From: Firmicutes bacterium UBA5473
Lineage (GTDB): Bacteria > Bacillota > DTU084
NCBI GenBank assembly: GCA_002427165.1
Contig: DIQB01000052.1
Coordinates: 1 to 5,875, forward strand
Reading direction: 5' to 3'
Length of the DNA stretch: 5,875 nucleotides
Shown: positions 1 to 5,767 of the stretch, in pieces
Numbering within the stretch: the stretch's first letter is position 1
Layout of the letters: every line of letters begins with the position of its first letter
Made by a program: the position numbers and the translations under genes
Notes under the pieces: model-generated
Told to the model about the DNA's origin: nothing
Database searches by the model: none
Seen by the model: the letters and a program-made list of their open reading frames with translations, nothing else

Positions 1-924
1 CTGGCTCCCATGGCAGGAGTAACAGATAGTTCCTTTCGCACATTGGTGAAAGGCTACGGCTGTGTTCTTGTCTACACGGAGATGATCAGCGACAAGGGGT
101 TAATTTTTGCCAACTCTAATACTAAGGAATTAATGGGAGGACCTGGAGAGGAACGACCTCGGGCTGTGCAACTTTTCGGCAGCAGTGGAGAATCTTTAGC
201 CCAAGCTGCGAGGATAGTTCAAGATTCAGGCCTAGCTGATCTTATTGACCTGAACATGGGTTGTCCCACCCCGAAGATTGTTAAGGGCGGAGCTGGCTCA
301 GCTCTCCTTCGAGATCCGCGAGCTGCAGCTGTTGTTGTAGAGCAGGTTGTACGAGCTGTTTCCCTGCCTGTCACAGTGAAGATTCGTCTGGGCTGGGATG
401 AGGATAGGTCTTTGGAGATCTCCCAGCGCCTTGAAGATGCCGGTGTCGCTGCTATTGCCATCCACGGGCGGACACGAGAGCAATTCTACAGTGGACAGGC
501 CAGCTGGGAGCCTATTGCCAAAATTCGAGAACGAGTAGGAGTGCCTATAATCGGCAATGGGGATGTAGAAACGCCTCAGGATGCAAAAAGGATGCTCCAG
601 GAGACAGGCTGCCACGGCATCATGGTGGGGAGAGCCTTCATGGGAAAACCCTGGCTAGCAAAAGAAATCCTGACATATTTGGAGACTGGGGAATTGCTTC
701 CAGCCCCTTCAGTACACCAGAGACTAGCTATGGCCCAACTGCATCTAGCCAAAGCCATAGAGGAGAAGGGGGAGAGCCGAGGTATTCGAGAAATGCGCAA
801 GCATCTAGGGTGGTATTTCAGGGGACTGCCCGGTGGCGCCCGGGTGCGGGAGCAAATTAACAGGCTCACCACAAGAGCTCAAGTTGAAAAACTGCTTCAA
901 GAATATGAAAAAAATTTTACCTGA
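1..924 (+). CDS. dusB: tRNA-dihydrouridine synthase, DusB type (5' partial)
   Basis: This enzyme reduces specific uridines in the tRNA D-loop to dihydrouridine, using FMN and NADPH in the cytoplasm. The reading frame is open from base 1: the codons before the Met at position 10 read L-A-P and continue into MAGVTDSSFR, the N-terminal FMN-barrel signature. In relatives this sits about 10-20 residues into the protein, so the true start lies outside the window and the Met at 10 is internal. The catalytic cysteine is in NMGCPTPKIVKGGAGSALL (Cys codon 262-264). The HGRTREQFYSG block and the phosphate-binding GNGDV and GIMVGRAFMGKPW segments complete the TIM barrel. The last ~60 residues (REMRKHLGWYFRGLPG) are the C-terminal helical tRNA-binding domain. 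The protein looks intact apart from the missing N-terminus. Family assignment is firm; the DusB subtype rests on these motifs and the lysS neighbourhood. Confidence 0.95.
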   Translation: MAPMAGVTDSSFRTLVKGYGCVLVYTEMISDKGLIFANSNTKELMGGPGEERPRAVQLFGSSGESLAQAARIVQDSGLADLIDLNMGCPTPKIVKGGAGSALLRDPRAAAVVVEQVVRAVSLPVTVKIRLGWDEDRSLEISQRLEDAGVAAIAIHGRTREQFYSGQASWEPIAKIRERVGVPIIGNGDVETPQDAKRMLQETGCHGIMVGRAFMGKPWLAKEILTYLETGELLPAPSVHQRLAMAQLHLAKAIEEKGESRGIREMRKHLGWYFRGLPGGARVREQINRLTTRAQVEKLLQEYEKNFT

Positions 925-952
925 GCCCTTGCTCCAAAGCAGGGGCTTTGTT
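924..952 (+). terminator. Intrinsic terminator of dusB
   Basis: Bases 924-933 pair with 938-947 to give a 10-bp stem (one G-U pair) closed by a 4-base CCAA loop, followed by TTGTT at 948-952. The stem begins on the last base of the dusB TGA codon. The T tract is short, so termination may be incomplete. The same bases carry the promoter of the next operon. Confidence 0.75.
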
Positions 953-957
953 ATAAT
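929..957 (+). promoter_or_regulatory. Extended -10 sigma-A promoter for the HTH operon
   Basis: A perfect TATAAT lies at 952-957, preceded by TG at 949-950, giving the extended -10 form TGnTATAAT. Exactly 17 bases upstream is TTGCTC (929-934), a weak -35 box matching the consensus at TTG only. The expected start of transcription is about 963-966, some 30 bases before the chosen start codon. The -35 box lies inside the dusB terminator hairpin. Confidence 0.75.
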
Positions 958-962
958 ACTGA

Positions 963-980
963 TGTACACAAAAATGTGCA
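963..980 (+). promoter_or_regulatory. Possible operator-like inverted repeat at the transcription start
   Basis: CACA (967-970) and TGTG (975-978) form an inverted repeat around an AAAA spacer, with one further matching pair (T965/A980) after a mismatch. It overlaps the predicted transcription start of the operon whose first gene is a helix-turn-helix protein, so it could be an autoregulatory site. The symmetry is short and may be chance. Confidence 0.25.
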
Positions 981-988
981 AAGGATGG
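980..988 (+). promoter_or_regulatory. Ribosome binding site deciding the HTH gene start
   Basis: AAAGGATGG ends 8 bases before the ATG at 997, which is good Shine-Dalgarno spacing. The in-frame GTG at 976 lies upstream of this site, and the in-frame ATG at 985 lies within it, so neither can use it. This favours 997 as the start. Confidence 0.65.
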
Positions 989-996
989 AAATTGAG

Positions 997-1530
997 ATGG
1001 AACTCTATCGCATCGGCGACAAGGTGGTGGATGGCAGAAAGATCCAACGGGAGATTGAGCGCATTTTAAGTCTCAGAAGCCAGGGTCTCTCCCAGCTTGA
1101 AGTTGCAGAGCAGCTGGGAATCGACAGGCCACTGATTTCAAGACTTGAGACTATGGGAGAAGTGCGCAAAGGGAAAAGAATTGCGCTGGTGGGTTTTCCT
1201 GTGGGCAACAAGGAAGAGTTGGCTAAAGTTGCAGCCCAAGAAGGGATAGATTTCGTCTATCTCCTTACAGATAAACAGCGATGGGCCTGGGTAGAGGGGC
1301 AAAGTGGTGCAGAGCTTGTGAACGAGATCATGGAGCTAATTTCAAAGTTGGGCCAGAAGTTCGATTTGGTGATTTTTCTGGGTTCTGATATGCGTTTGAA
1401 GATCATGGAGGCTATCGTGGGCCAGAGGCTGGTGGGACTTGAGATTGGCAAAAGCCCAATTAGGGAGGACTGCTATCCGGATCCGGAAAAGTTACGTTTG
1501 CTAATTCAGCAATGCAAGGGGGAATTATAA
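997..1530 (+). CDS. Helix-turn-helix regulator with unassigned C-terminal domain
   Basis: A protein of 177 residues from the preferred ATG; starts at 976 (GTG) or 985 would add 7 or 4 residues but lack a ribosome site. Residues ~15-52 contain a helix-turn-helix: QGLSQLEVAEQLGI followed by a recognition helix DRPLISRLET (43-52), of the XRE or sigma-region-4-like type. After a basic linker (VRKGKR) the remainder starts with a beta strand and turn (RIALVGFPVGNKEEL), followed by alternating helix and strand (FDLVIFLGSDMRLK). This suggests a small alpha/beta sensor or dimerisation domain; I do not recognise the family. There is no signal peptide or membrane segment, so it acts in the cytoplasm. 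It is first in the operon, and its TAA shares one base with the ATG of the next gene, suggesting translational coupling. Inferred role: local regulator of the two downstream enzymes, possibly autoregulatory. DNA binding is well supported; target and ligand are unknown. Confidence 0.8.
   Translation: MELYRIGDKVVDGRKIQREIERILSLRSQGLSQLEVAEQLGIDRPLISRLETMGEVRKGKRIALVGFPVGNKEELAKVAAQEGIDFVYLLTDKQRWAWVEGQSGAELVNEIMELISKLGQKFDLVIFLGSDMRLKIMEAIVGQRLVGLEIGKSPIREDCYPDPEKLRLLIQQCKGEL
1516..1524 (+). promoter_or_regulatory. Ribosome binding site deciding the 1530 start
   Basis: AAGGGGGAA lies inside the end of the HTH gene, with the G run ending about 7 bases before the ATG at 1530. It falls after the alternative in-frame ATG at 1512, so 1530 is the likely start. 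The TAATG overlap with the upstream stop supports coupled translation. Confidence 0.75.
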
Positions 1531-2432
1531 TGAAACATGTGGTTAGCGTCAGCATCGGCTCATCTAGTCGGGATCATAAAGCTGAAGTGGAGCTGTTAGG
1601 TGAGCGAGTGGTAGTTGAAAGACGAGGTACAGATGGTGATATTGACGCTGCAGTTAAATTAATCCAAGGGTTAGATGGCAAGGTTGATGCTTTTGGCATG
1701 GGAGGAATCGACCTTTATCTTATCAGTCGCGGTCGGCGTTATGTGATGCGTGATGCTAAGAGAATTTTAGATGCAGCCCAGAAAACCCCTATTGTTGATG
1801 GATCCGGATTAAAAAATACCCTAGAGCGGAAGATCATCTCGGAGCTTGCCGGGGAAATTATTGATTTCAAAGGTAAGAATGTATTGGTAACAGCTGGCGT
1901 TGATCGTTTTGGAATGGCAGAGTCTTTCGAGGAGACTGGTTGCAACCTGATTTTAGGAGACCTGATTTTTGCCCTGGGCATCCCCATTCCCATTCGTTCT
2001 GTCAAGAGCCTCGATGGATTTGCCAGGGTATTGGCGCCGGTAGTGACCAAGCTTCCGTTCAGCATCCTCTATCCCACAGGGGACCGGCAAGAGGAGAGCA
2101 CACCCAAATACGGCAAATATTTTGGGTGGGCCGATATCATCGCCGGGGATTTCCTTTTTATTAAGCGCTACATGCCGCAGCGGCTAGATGGGAAGATTAT
2201 TATTACAAATACTACCACAGCAAAAGATGTAGAGGATTTGAAGAAGCGAGGAGTGGAGATGCTTGTCACCACCACCCCAGTTCTAGAGGGACGTTCTTTT
2301 GGTACCAATGTGATGGAAGCTGTGCTGTTGGCTATCTCAGGGCAGCGGGATTTAACCCCTCAAGAATACCTATCACTATTGGAGCGGATGCAGTTCAAAC
2401 CCCGGGTTGTGGATTTCAAACAAGCATATTAG
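1530..2432 (+). CDS. Conserved protein of unknown function, often labelled quinate/shikimate dehydrogenase-like
   Basis: A soluble protein of 300 residues. From memory, relatives in clostridial genomes carry a 'quinate 5-dehydrogenase'-type name, but I see no shikimate/quinate dehydrogenase signature: neither the substrate-binding N-terminal pattern nor a GxGxxG/A loop is evident. Visible blocks are an N-terminal beta-rich segment, GMGGIDL (56-62), a polar stretch with DGSGLKNTLERK, and the strand-turn GKNVLVTAGVDRFGMAE (115-131), which resembles the first strand and turn of a Rossmann-like fold but with an unusual loop. Later come KYGKYFGWADIIAGD and an alpha/beta tail (GKIIITNTTTAKDVEDLKKRGVEMLVTTTP). 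There is no signal peptide or membrane helix. It starts one base into the upstream stop and ends 10 bases before the AAR-like gene, so the two products are probably made together. The function is open; a partner or modulator of the downstream reductase is inference only. Confidence 0.75.
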   Translation: MKHVVSVSIGSSSRDHKAEVELLGERVVVERRGTDGDIDAAVKLIQGLDGKVDAFGMGGIDLYLISRGRRYVMRDAKRILDAAQKTPIVDGSGLKNTLERKIISELAGEIIDFKGKNVLVTAGVDRFGMAESFEETGCNLILGDLIFALGIPIPIRSVKSLDGFARVLAPVVTKLPFSILYPTGDRQEESTPKYGKYFGWADIIAGDFLFIKRYMPQRLDGKIIITNTTTAKDVEDLKKRGVEMLVTTTPVLEGRSFGTNVMEAVLLAISGQRDLTPQEYLSLLERMQFKPRVVDFKQAY

Positions 2433-2437
2433 GGAGG
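2431..2437 (+). promoter_or_regulatory. Ribosome binding site deciding the 2443 start
   Basis: AGGGAGG, a near-perfect Shine-Dalgarno sequence, ends 5 bases before ATG 2443. It overlaps the last bases of the upstream TAG. An in-frame TTG at 2407 would add 12 residues but lies before this site and inside the upstream gene. Confidence 0.85.
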
Positions 2438-2442
2438 ATTTT

Positions 2443-3531
2443 ATGGAAAAGTTTGCTTTTATTATTCACCCACTTGATCTAGAAGATGTAGGACGCAAGT
2501 TTGGACCTTTGAAATATCTACCCGCACCCATCATGGAAGGTATTCTCAGGATGCTACCTGCATTTAAAGTTTCGCAAATCACAGGCATCCGTTCAAATGC
2601 AGGCGCTGAAGCTGAGGGCTGGTTTGTGGGCTGTCCCCTCACAGCCAAGCAGATGGTTAGCTTGCCAGAAAGTGTTGTGATCCCAAAGATCATCAAGACA
2701 GCTCAGCTAGGAGCAGATCTTGGCGCGAAGATCGTAGGTCTTGGTGCTTTCACTTCAGTGGTAGGGGATGGGGGAGTTACAGTTTCTCAAAACGTGCCTA
2801 TCGCTGTCACCACAGGCAATAGCTATACAGTCTACACTGCCTTGGAGGGAGTACGCTTTGCTGCCAGGCTCCTGGAGCTAGAACTGGAGCGAGCTCATGT
2901 GGCGGTAATTGGGGCTACCGGTTCTATCGGTTCTGCCTGTGCTAGGGTCTTAGCAGCAGATGTAAAATATATGACTTTAGTTGGTCGCAACCCAAATAAA
3001 CTCCAACGGGTATCGGAGCATATCCTCACAGAAAGCGGCATTGCATGCAAGGTATCAACAGATGCAAATCGCGCCATCTCAGATGCAGACATTGTGATTA
3101 CTGTAACCAGTGCTGTAGGTGGTGTTGTGGATGCTAGAGCTCTTAAGCCCGGAGCTATAGTCTGTGATGTGGCAAGGCCCAGGGATATCTCCCGGCAAGT
3201 TGCCGAGACCCGAGACGATGTGCTTGTGTTCGAGGGTGGTGTGGTGCAGGTTCCTGGAAACCCTAATTTTAATTTTAATTTTGGCTTTCCTGAAGGAACA
3301 AGCTATGCATGTATGGCTGAGACTATGCTGTTGGCATTGGAGGGTAAGTATGAAAACTTCAGCTTAGGTAAGGAACTGAGCTTGGAGCGGGTGATGGAGA
3401 TCGGACGACTTGCCCAAAAACACGGGTTTAAGCTCGCAGGCCTTCGTAGCTTCGAACGTGCCTTGGATGAATCGCAGATCTTAAGCCTTCGGGACCGATT
3501 GGTTCGGAAGACGGTAGTGGGGCTCGCTTGA
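2443..3531 (+). CDS. Acyl-ACP reductase (AAR)-like NAD(P)-dependent oxidoreductase, COG5322-type
   Basis: A protein of 362 residues resembling cyanobacterial long-chain acyl-ACP reductase, which reduces fatty acyl-ACP/CoA to fatty aldehyde through an acyl-cysteine intermediate with NADPH. Shared blocks, compared from memory with the Synechococcus elongatus enzyme, are LGAFTS (100-105; AAR has LGGFTS), TTGNSYT (123-129; AAR TTGNTHT), the dinucleotide-binding loop VAVIGATGSIGS (loop 157-164; AAR VVGATGDIGS), GGVV, and YACMAETMLLALEG. The Cys of that last block (Cys290) aligns with the AAR active-site Cys294. The end, NFSLGKELSLERVMEIGRLAQKHGF, also follows AAR, after which a basic tail of about 20 residues extends beyond it. 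Databases may call such proteins shikimate dehydrogenase or 'predicted amino acid dehydrogenase'. It is last in the operon, and its stop codon lies in the loop of the terminator. The fold and cysteine are well supported; the true substrate (fatty acyl or another thioester) is inference. Confidence 0.85.
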   Translation: MEKFAFIIHPLDLEDVGRKFGPLKYLPAPIMEGILRMLPAFKVSQITGIRSNAGAEAEGWFVGCPLTAKQMVSLPESVVIPKIIKTAQLGADLGAKIVGLGAFTSVVGDGGVTVSQNVPIAVTTGNSYTVYTALEGVRFAARLLELELERAHVAVIGATGSIGSACARVLAADVKYMTLVGRNPNKLQRVSEHILTESGIACKVSTDANRAISDADIVITVTSAVGGVVDARALKPGAIVCDVARPRDISRQVAETRDDVLVFEGGVVQVPGNPNFNFNFGFPEGTSYACMAETMLLALEGKYENFSLGKELSLERVMEIGRLAQKHGFKLAGLRSFERALDESQILSLRDRLVRKTVVGLA

Positions 3532-3551
3532 CAATAGCGAGCCCTTGGTTT
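3520..3551 (+). terminator. Intrinsic terminator of the HTH/AAR-like operon
   Basis: A perfect 9-bp GC-rich stem, 3520-3528 (GGGCTCGCT) paired with 3536-3544 (AGCGAGCCC), encloses a 7-base loop that contains the TGA stop codon. It is followed by TTGGTTT (3545-3551). The left arm encodes the last three residues, Gly-Leu-Ala. The T tract is interrupted by GG, so termination strength is uncertain. Confidence 0.7.
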
Positions 3552-3556
3552 ACAAT
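3528..3556 (+). promoter_or_regulatory. Near-consensus sigma-A promoter for greA-lysS
   Basis: TTGACA (3528-3533, perfect -35) is followed by a 17-base spacer and TACAAT (3551-3556, 5 of 6). Transcription should begin near 3563, giving a leader of about 139 bases before greA. The -35 box spans the end of the upstream coding sequence, its stop codon and the terminator loop. Confidence 0.85.
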
Positions 3557-3562
3557 ATTGCT

Positions 3563-3701
3563 GAAATAACTAAGCATCTTTTCGCCCTAGGGACTGGGGC
3601 ATAAAAGGGACTGCTCCAACGCATATTAAGCAAAAAATGCGCTGGGGCACTTTGTTTAACTGCCCAACCGATTATCCATAGGTAAGAAAGGGAGCGAAAC
3701 C
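3563..3701 (+). promoter_or_regulatory. Structured greA leader with alternative pairings
   Basis: This leader belongs to no riboswitch class I recognise. CTGGGGCA occurs twice (3594-3601 and 3642-3649), and the complementary TGCTCCA (3612-3618) lies between, so it can pair with either copy but not both. Pairing with the second copy extends into a long hairpin. TGCCC at 3661-3665 could compete for that second copy. TTTCGCCCT (3580-3588) is complementary to AGGG and CGAAA at the greA ribosome site (3689-3699) apart from a 2-base bulge: 9 pairs that could hide the site. GGGACTG is also repeated (3590-3596, 3607-3613). The pairings are read directly; a regulatory role is inference. Confidence 0.45.
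3612..3657 (+). terminator. Possible attenuator hairpin in the greA leader
   Basis: Bases 3612-3624 pair with 3637-3649 (12 pairs including one G-U, plus one A/C mismatch) around a 12-base A-rich loop, followed by CTTTGTTT (3650-3657). The shape fits a leaky intrinsic terminator within the leader. The T tract is modest and the loop large, so it may be only a structural hairpin. Confidence 0.35.
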
Positions 3702-4181
3702 ATGGCTGAAAAAGAGATCATTCTCACGATTGAGGGTTTGAAAAAACTTGAGGGAGACCTAGAGCACCTTAAGACAATTCGCAGGCGCGAGGTTGCAGAG
3801 AGGATCAAACAGGCATTGGAGTTTGGAGATATTAGTGAGAATTCCGAATACGACGATGCTAAAAACGAACAGGCATTCATCGAGGGGAAGATTATTACCC
3901 TAGAGAAAATGCTGCGCAATGCCAAGGTGATAGATGAGGACGAGAAAGAGAAAAATGGTGGAATCGTAACTGTGGGCAGCAAGGTAAAGGTACGTGATCT
4001 TGAGGATGGAGAAGAGAGCGAGTACGTTATTGTGGGCTCTGCCGAGGCCGATCCCCTTGCCGCAAAGATTTCCAATGAGTCACCTGTGGGTAAAGCTCTT
4101 TTAGGGAACAAGGAAGGGGCTAAAGTGGAAGTGAAAGTTCCGGCAGGAGTCGTGAGCTACGAAATTATTTCTATAAATTAA
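3702..4181 (+). CDS. greA: Transcription elongation factor GreA
   Basis: GreA binds in the secondary channel of RNA polymerase and stimulates cleavage of backtracked transcripts, restarting stalled complexes. The 159 residues match the family's usual ~158. The N-terminal half (1-~75) is the antiparallel coiled coil. Its tip, GDISENSEYDDAKNEQ, carries Asp43 and Glu46, the counterparts of the two acidic residues (Asp41 and Glu44 in E. coli) that position the catalytic metal. The C-terminal half (GGIVTVGSKVKV, YVIVGSAEADP, ISNESPVGKALLG) is the FKBP-like globular domain that docks on polymerase. A good ribosome site, AAAGGGAG (3687-3694), precedes the ATG by 7 bases. The gene has its own strong promoter and a long leader, and lysS follows after 14 bases in the same operon. 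Identification is secure. Confidence 0.97.
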   Translation: MAEKEIILTIEGLKKLEGDLEHLKTIRRREVAERIKQALEFGDISENSEYDDAKNEQAFIEGKIITLEKMLRNAKVIDEDEKEKNGGIVTVGSKVKVRDLEDGEESEYVIVGSAEADPLAAKISNESPVGKALLGNKEGAKVEVKVPAGVVSYEIISIN

Positions 4182-4183
4182 AT

Positions 4184-4190
4184 GGGGGAA
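4184..4190 (+). promoter_or_regulatory. Ribosome binding site supporting the lysS GTG start
   Basis: GGGGGAA lies in the 14-base gap after greA, with its G run 7 bases before the GTG at 4196. No in-frame ATG occurs nearby; the first residues (SQEQNSQLSDQEQVRREKL) give the expected LysS N-terminal helix and length. Confidence 0.75.
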
Positions 4191-4195
4191 GATTT

Positions 4196-5692
4196 GTGAG
4201 TCAAGAACAAAATTCTCAGCTATCGGATCAGGAGCAGGTGCGCAGAGAAAAGTTAGCATCCCTAAAGGAGCAGGGAATTGATCCTTTCCGAGGGCAATTT
4301 AAGCCAGACAGCACATCTGAGGAAATTCTAACCAATTTTGAAGAATTGGAAGGATCCTCTGCTGCTCTTGCAGGTAGGATCATTGCTTTCCGAGGCCATG
4401 GTAAGGCCAGCTTTGCCCACATTCAAGATTTAACAGGCAAGATTCAGCTCTACGTAAGGCAGGATGTTTTAGGGGAGGAGGCATACCAACTCTTTCGTCA
4501 AATTGATCTGGGAGATCTTGTGGGTGTAGAGGGGGAAATTTTTCGTACCAAGCGAGGGGAGATTTCCATCAAAGTGCAAGAGTTTACGTATCTTGCAAAA
4601 GCATTGACGCCGCTACCGGAAAAATGGCATGGCCTCAAAGATGTGGAGCTTCGCTACAGACAACGATACTTGGATCTAATTGCGAATCCTGAGGTTCGGG
4701 ATACATTTATCCGCCGCAGTCAGATCATCAAATCCATTCGCGCTTTCCTAGATGAGCGTGGTTTTTTGGAAGTTGAGACCCCGATGATGCATGCTATCGC
4801 CGGGGGAGCTGCAGCCAGGCCTTTTATCACCCATCATAATGCTTTGGATTTGCCACTGTATTTGCGGATTGCACCTGAGTTATACCTTAAAAGATTACTA
4901 GTCGGTGGCATGGAGCGAGTCTATGAGATCAATCGCAATTTCCGCAATGAGGGTATCAGCACTAAACATAATCCTGAGTTTACCATGCTTGAACTCTACC
5001 AGGCCTACGCCAACTACCACGATATGATGCAGATTATGGAAGAGCTAGTGGCGAAGGTTGCCCAGGATGTAACTGGCTCTCTTAAAGTTGAATACCAAGG
5101 GGAGACGCTAGATTTTACCCCGCCGTGGAATCGGATCTCAATGCTGGAGGCCGTGGAAAAAGCTTTGGGTTCCAGTGTAAATGGCCTAAAAATCTCACAG
5201 CTTCGCGCTCTAGCTGAGGAGAGTGGGATCAAACTTGAGGAAGAGGCTACAATTGCTACCATCATCAATGAAGTCTTTGAGCAGAAGGTAGAACCTACTC
5301 TCATCCAGCCTACTTTCGTTTATGACTACCCTGTGGAGATCTCACCTTTGGCAATGCGTAAAGCTGATGAGCCTGAGCTCACTGAGCGCTTTGAAGCTTT
5401 TGTTTATGGGAGGGAGTTGGCCAATGCTTTCTCTGAACTTAACGATCCGATAGATCAAAGACAGCGTTTTGAAGAACAGGCTAAAGAGCGAGAGAGCGGT
5501 AATGAGGAAGCCCAGGCTATGGACTATGATTATATCCATGCCTTAGAATACGGGATGCCCCCTGCAGGAGGCCTAGGTATAGGTATTGATAGGCTAGTGA
5601 TGTTGATGGTTGATGCGGCCTCCATCCGCGATGTAATTCTGTTCCCTCTCCTCAGACCCAGGGAAGAGATGGGGAGCATAAGGGAGAAATAA
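4196..5692 (+). CDS. lysS: Lysine--tRNA ligase, class II
   Basis: This enzyme charges tRNA-Lys with lysine using ATP, working as a cytoplasmic homodimer. Its 498 residues are close to the B. subtilis LysS length. An N-terminal helix is followed by the OB-fold anticodon-binding domain (~56-142; AGRIIAFRGHGKASFAHIQDL), then the class II catalytic core. Motif 1 is IIKSIRAFLDERGFLEVETP (177-196, invariant Pro196). Motif 2 is YEINRNFRNEGISTKHNPEFTMLE, with ATP-binding Arg250 and Glu252. Near the end are PVEISPLA, FELNDP-type FSELNDP, and motif 3 GLGIGIDRL with Arg466. The GTG start is supported by its ribosome site. It is co-transcribed with greA from the promoter at 3528; I see no T-box or lysine riboswitch. 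No convincing terminator follows before the next promoter. All key motifs are present, so the gene should be functional. Confidence 0.98.
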   Translation: MSQEQNSQLSDQEQVRREKLASLKEQGIDPFRGQFKPDSTSEEILTNFEELEGSSAALAGRIIAFRGHGKASFAHIQDLTGKIQLYVRQDVLGEEAYQLFRQIDLGDLVGVEGEIFRTKRGEISIKVQEFTYLAKALTPLPEKWHGLKDVELRYRQRYLDLIANPEVRDTFIRRSQIIKSIRAFLDERGFLEVETPMMHAIAGGAAARPFITHHNALDLPLYLRIAPELYLKRLLVGGMERVYEINRNFRNEGISTKHNPEFTMLELYQAYANYHDMMQIMEELVAKVAQDVTGSLKVEYQGETLDFTPPWNRISMLEAVEKALGSSVNGLKISQLRALAEESGIKLEEEATIATIINEVFEQKVEPTLIQPTFVYDYPVEISPLAMRKADEPELTERFEAFVYGRELANAFSELNDPIDQRQRFEEQAKERESGNEEAQAMDYDYIHALEYGMPPAGGLGIGIDRLVMLMVDAASIRDVILFPLLRPREEMGSIREK

Positions 5693-5695
5693 GGA

Positions 5696-5767
5696 CTATC
5701 CGTCTGATCAATAGTTTCAATAGCCGATAGCGACCCATCAGCCCCTTTGCTAACATCCGCTATCCGT
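5696..5767 (+). repeat. Short direct and inverted repeats in the lysS-rrn spacer
   Basis: The spacer after lysS holds CTATCCGT twice (5696-5703, 5760-5767), CAATAG twice (5709-5714, 5718-5723) and a 7-bp inverted pair, GATAGCG (5726-5732) with CGCTATC (5758-5764), around a 25-base loop. No T tract follows, so it does not look like a terminator. There is no gene here; function unknown. Confidence 0.4.

Noticed and set aside
298..615. 105-codon open frame opposite dusB
   Set aside because: It is a shadow of dusB coding with no start context or family resemblance.
833..1069. 78-codon + strand frame bridging dusB and the HTH gene
   Set aside because: It is out of frame with both genes, runs through the terminator and promoter, and has no ribosome site; it is not a frameshifted piece of either neighbour.
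1739..2065. 108-codon minus-strand open frame opposite the 300-residue protein
   Set aside because: It is fully internal to a well-started, coupled + strand gene, and its composition looks like antisense noise.
3563..3701. T-box or tRNA in the greA-lysS leader
   Set aside because: There is no T-box antiterminator core, no specifier-loop layout, and no cloverleaf with a TTCRA arm or CCA end.
3656..4111. 151-codon open frame on the minus strand
   Set aside because: It lies opposite greA, is low-complexity Ser/Leu-rich as expected of an antisense shadow of Glu/Lys-rich coding, and has no independent support; greA is certain.
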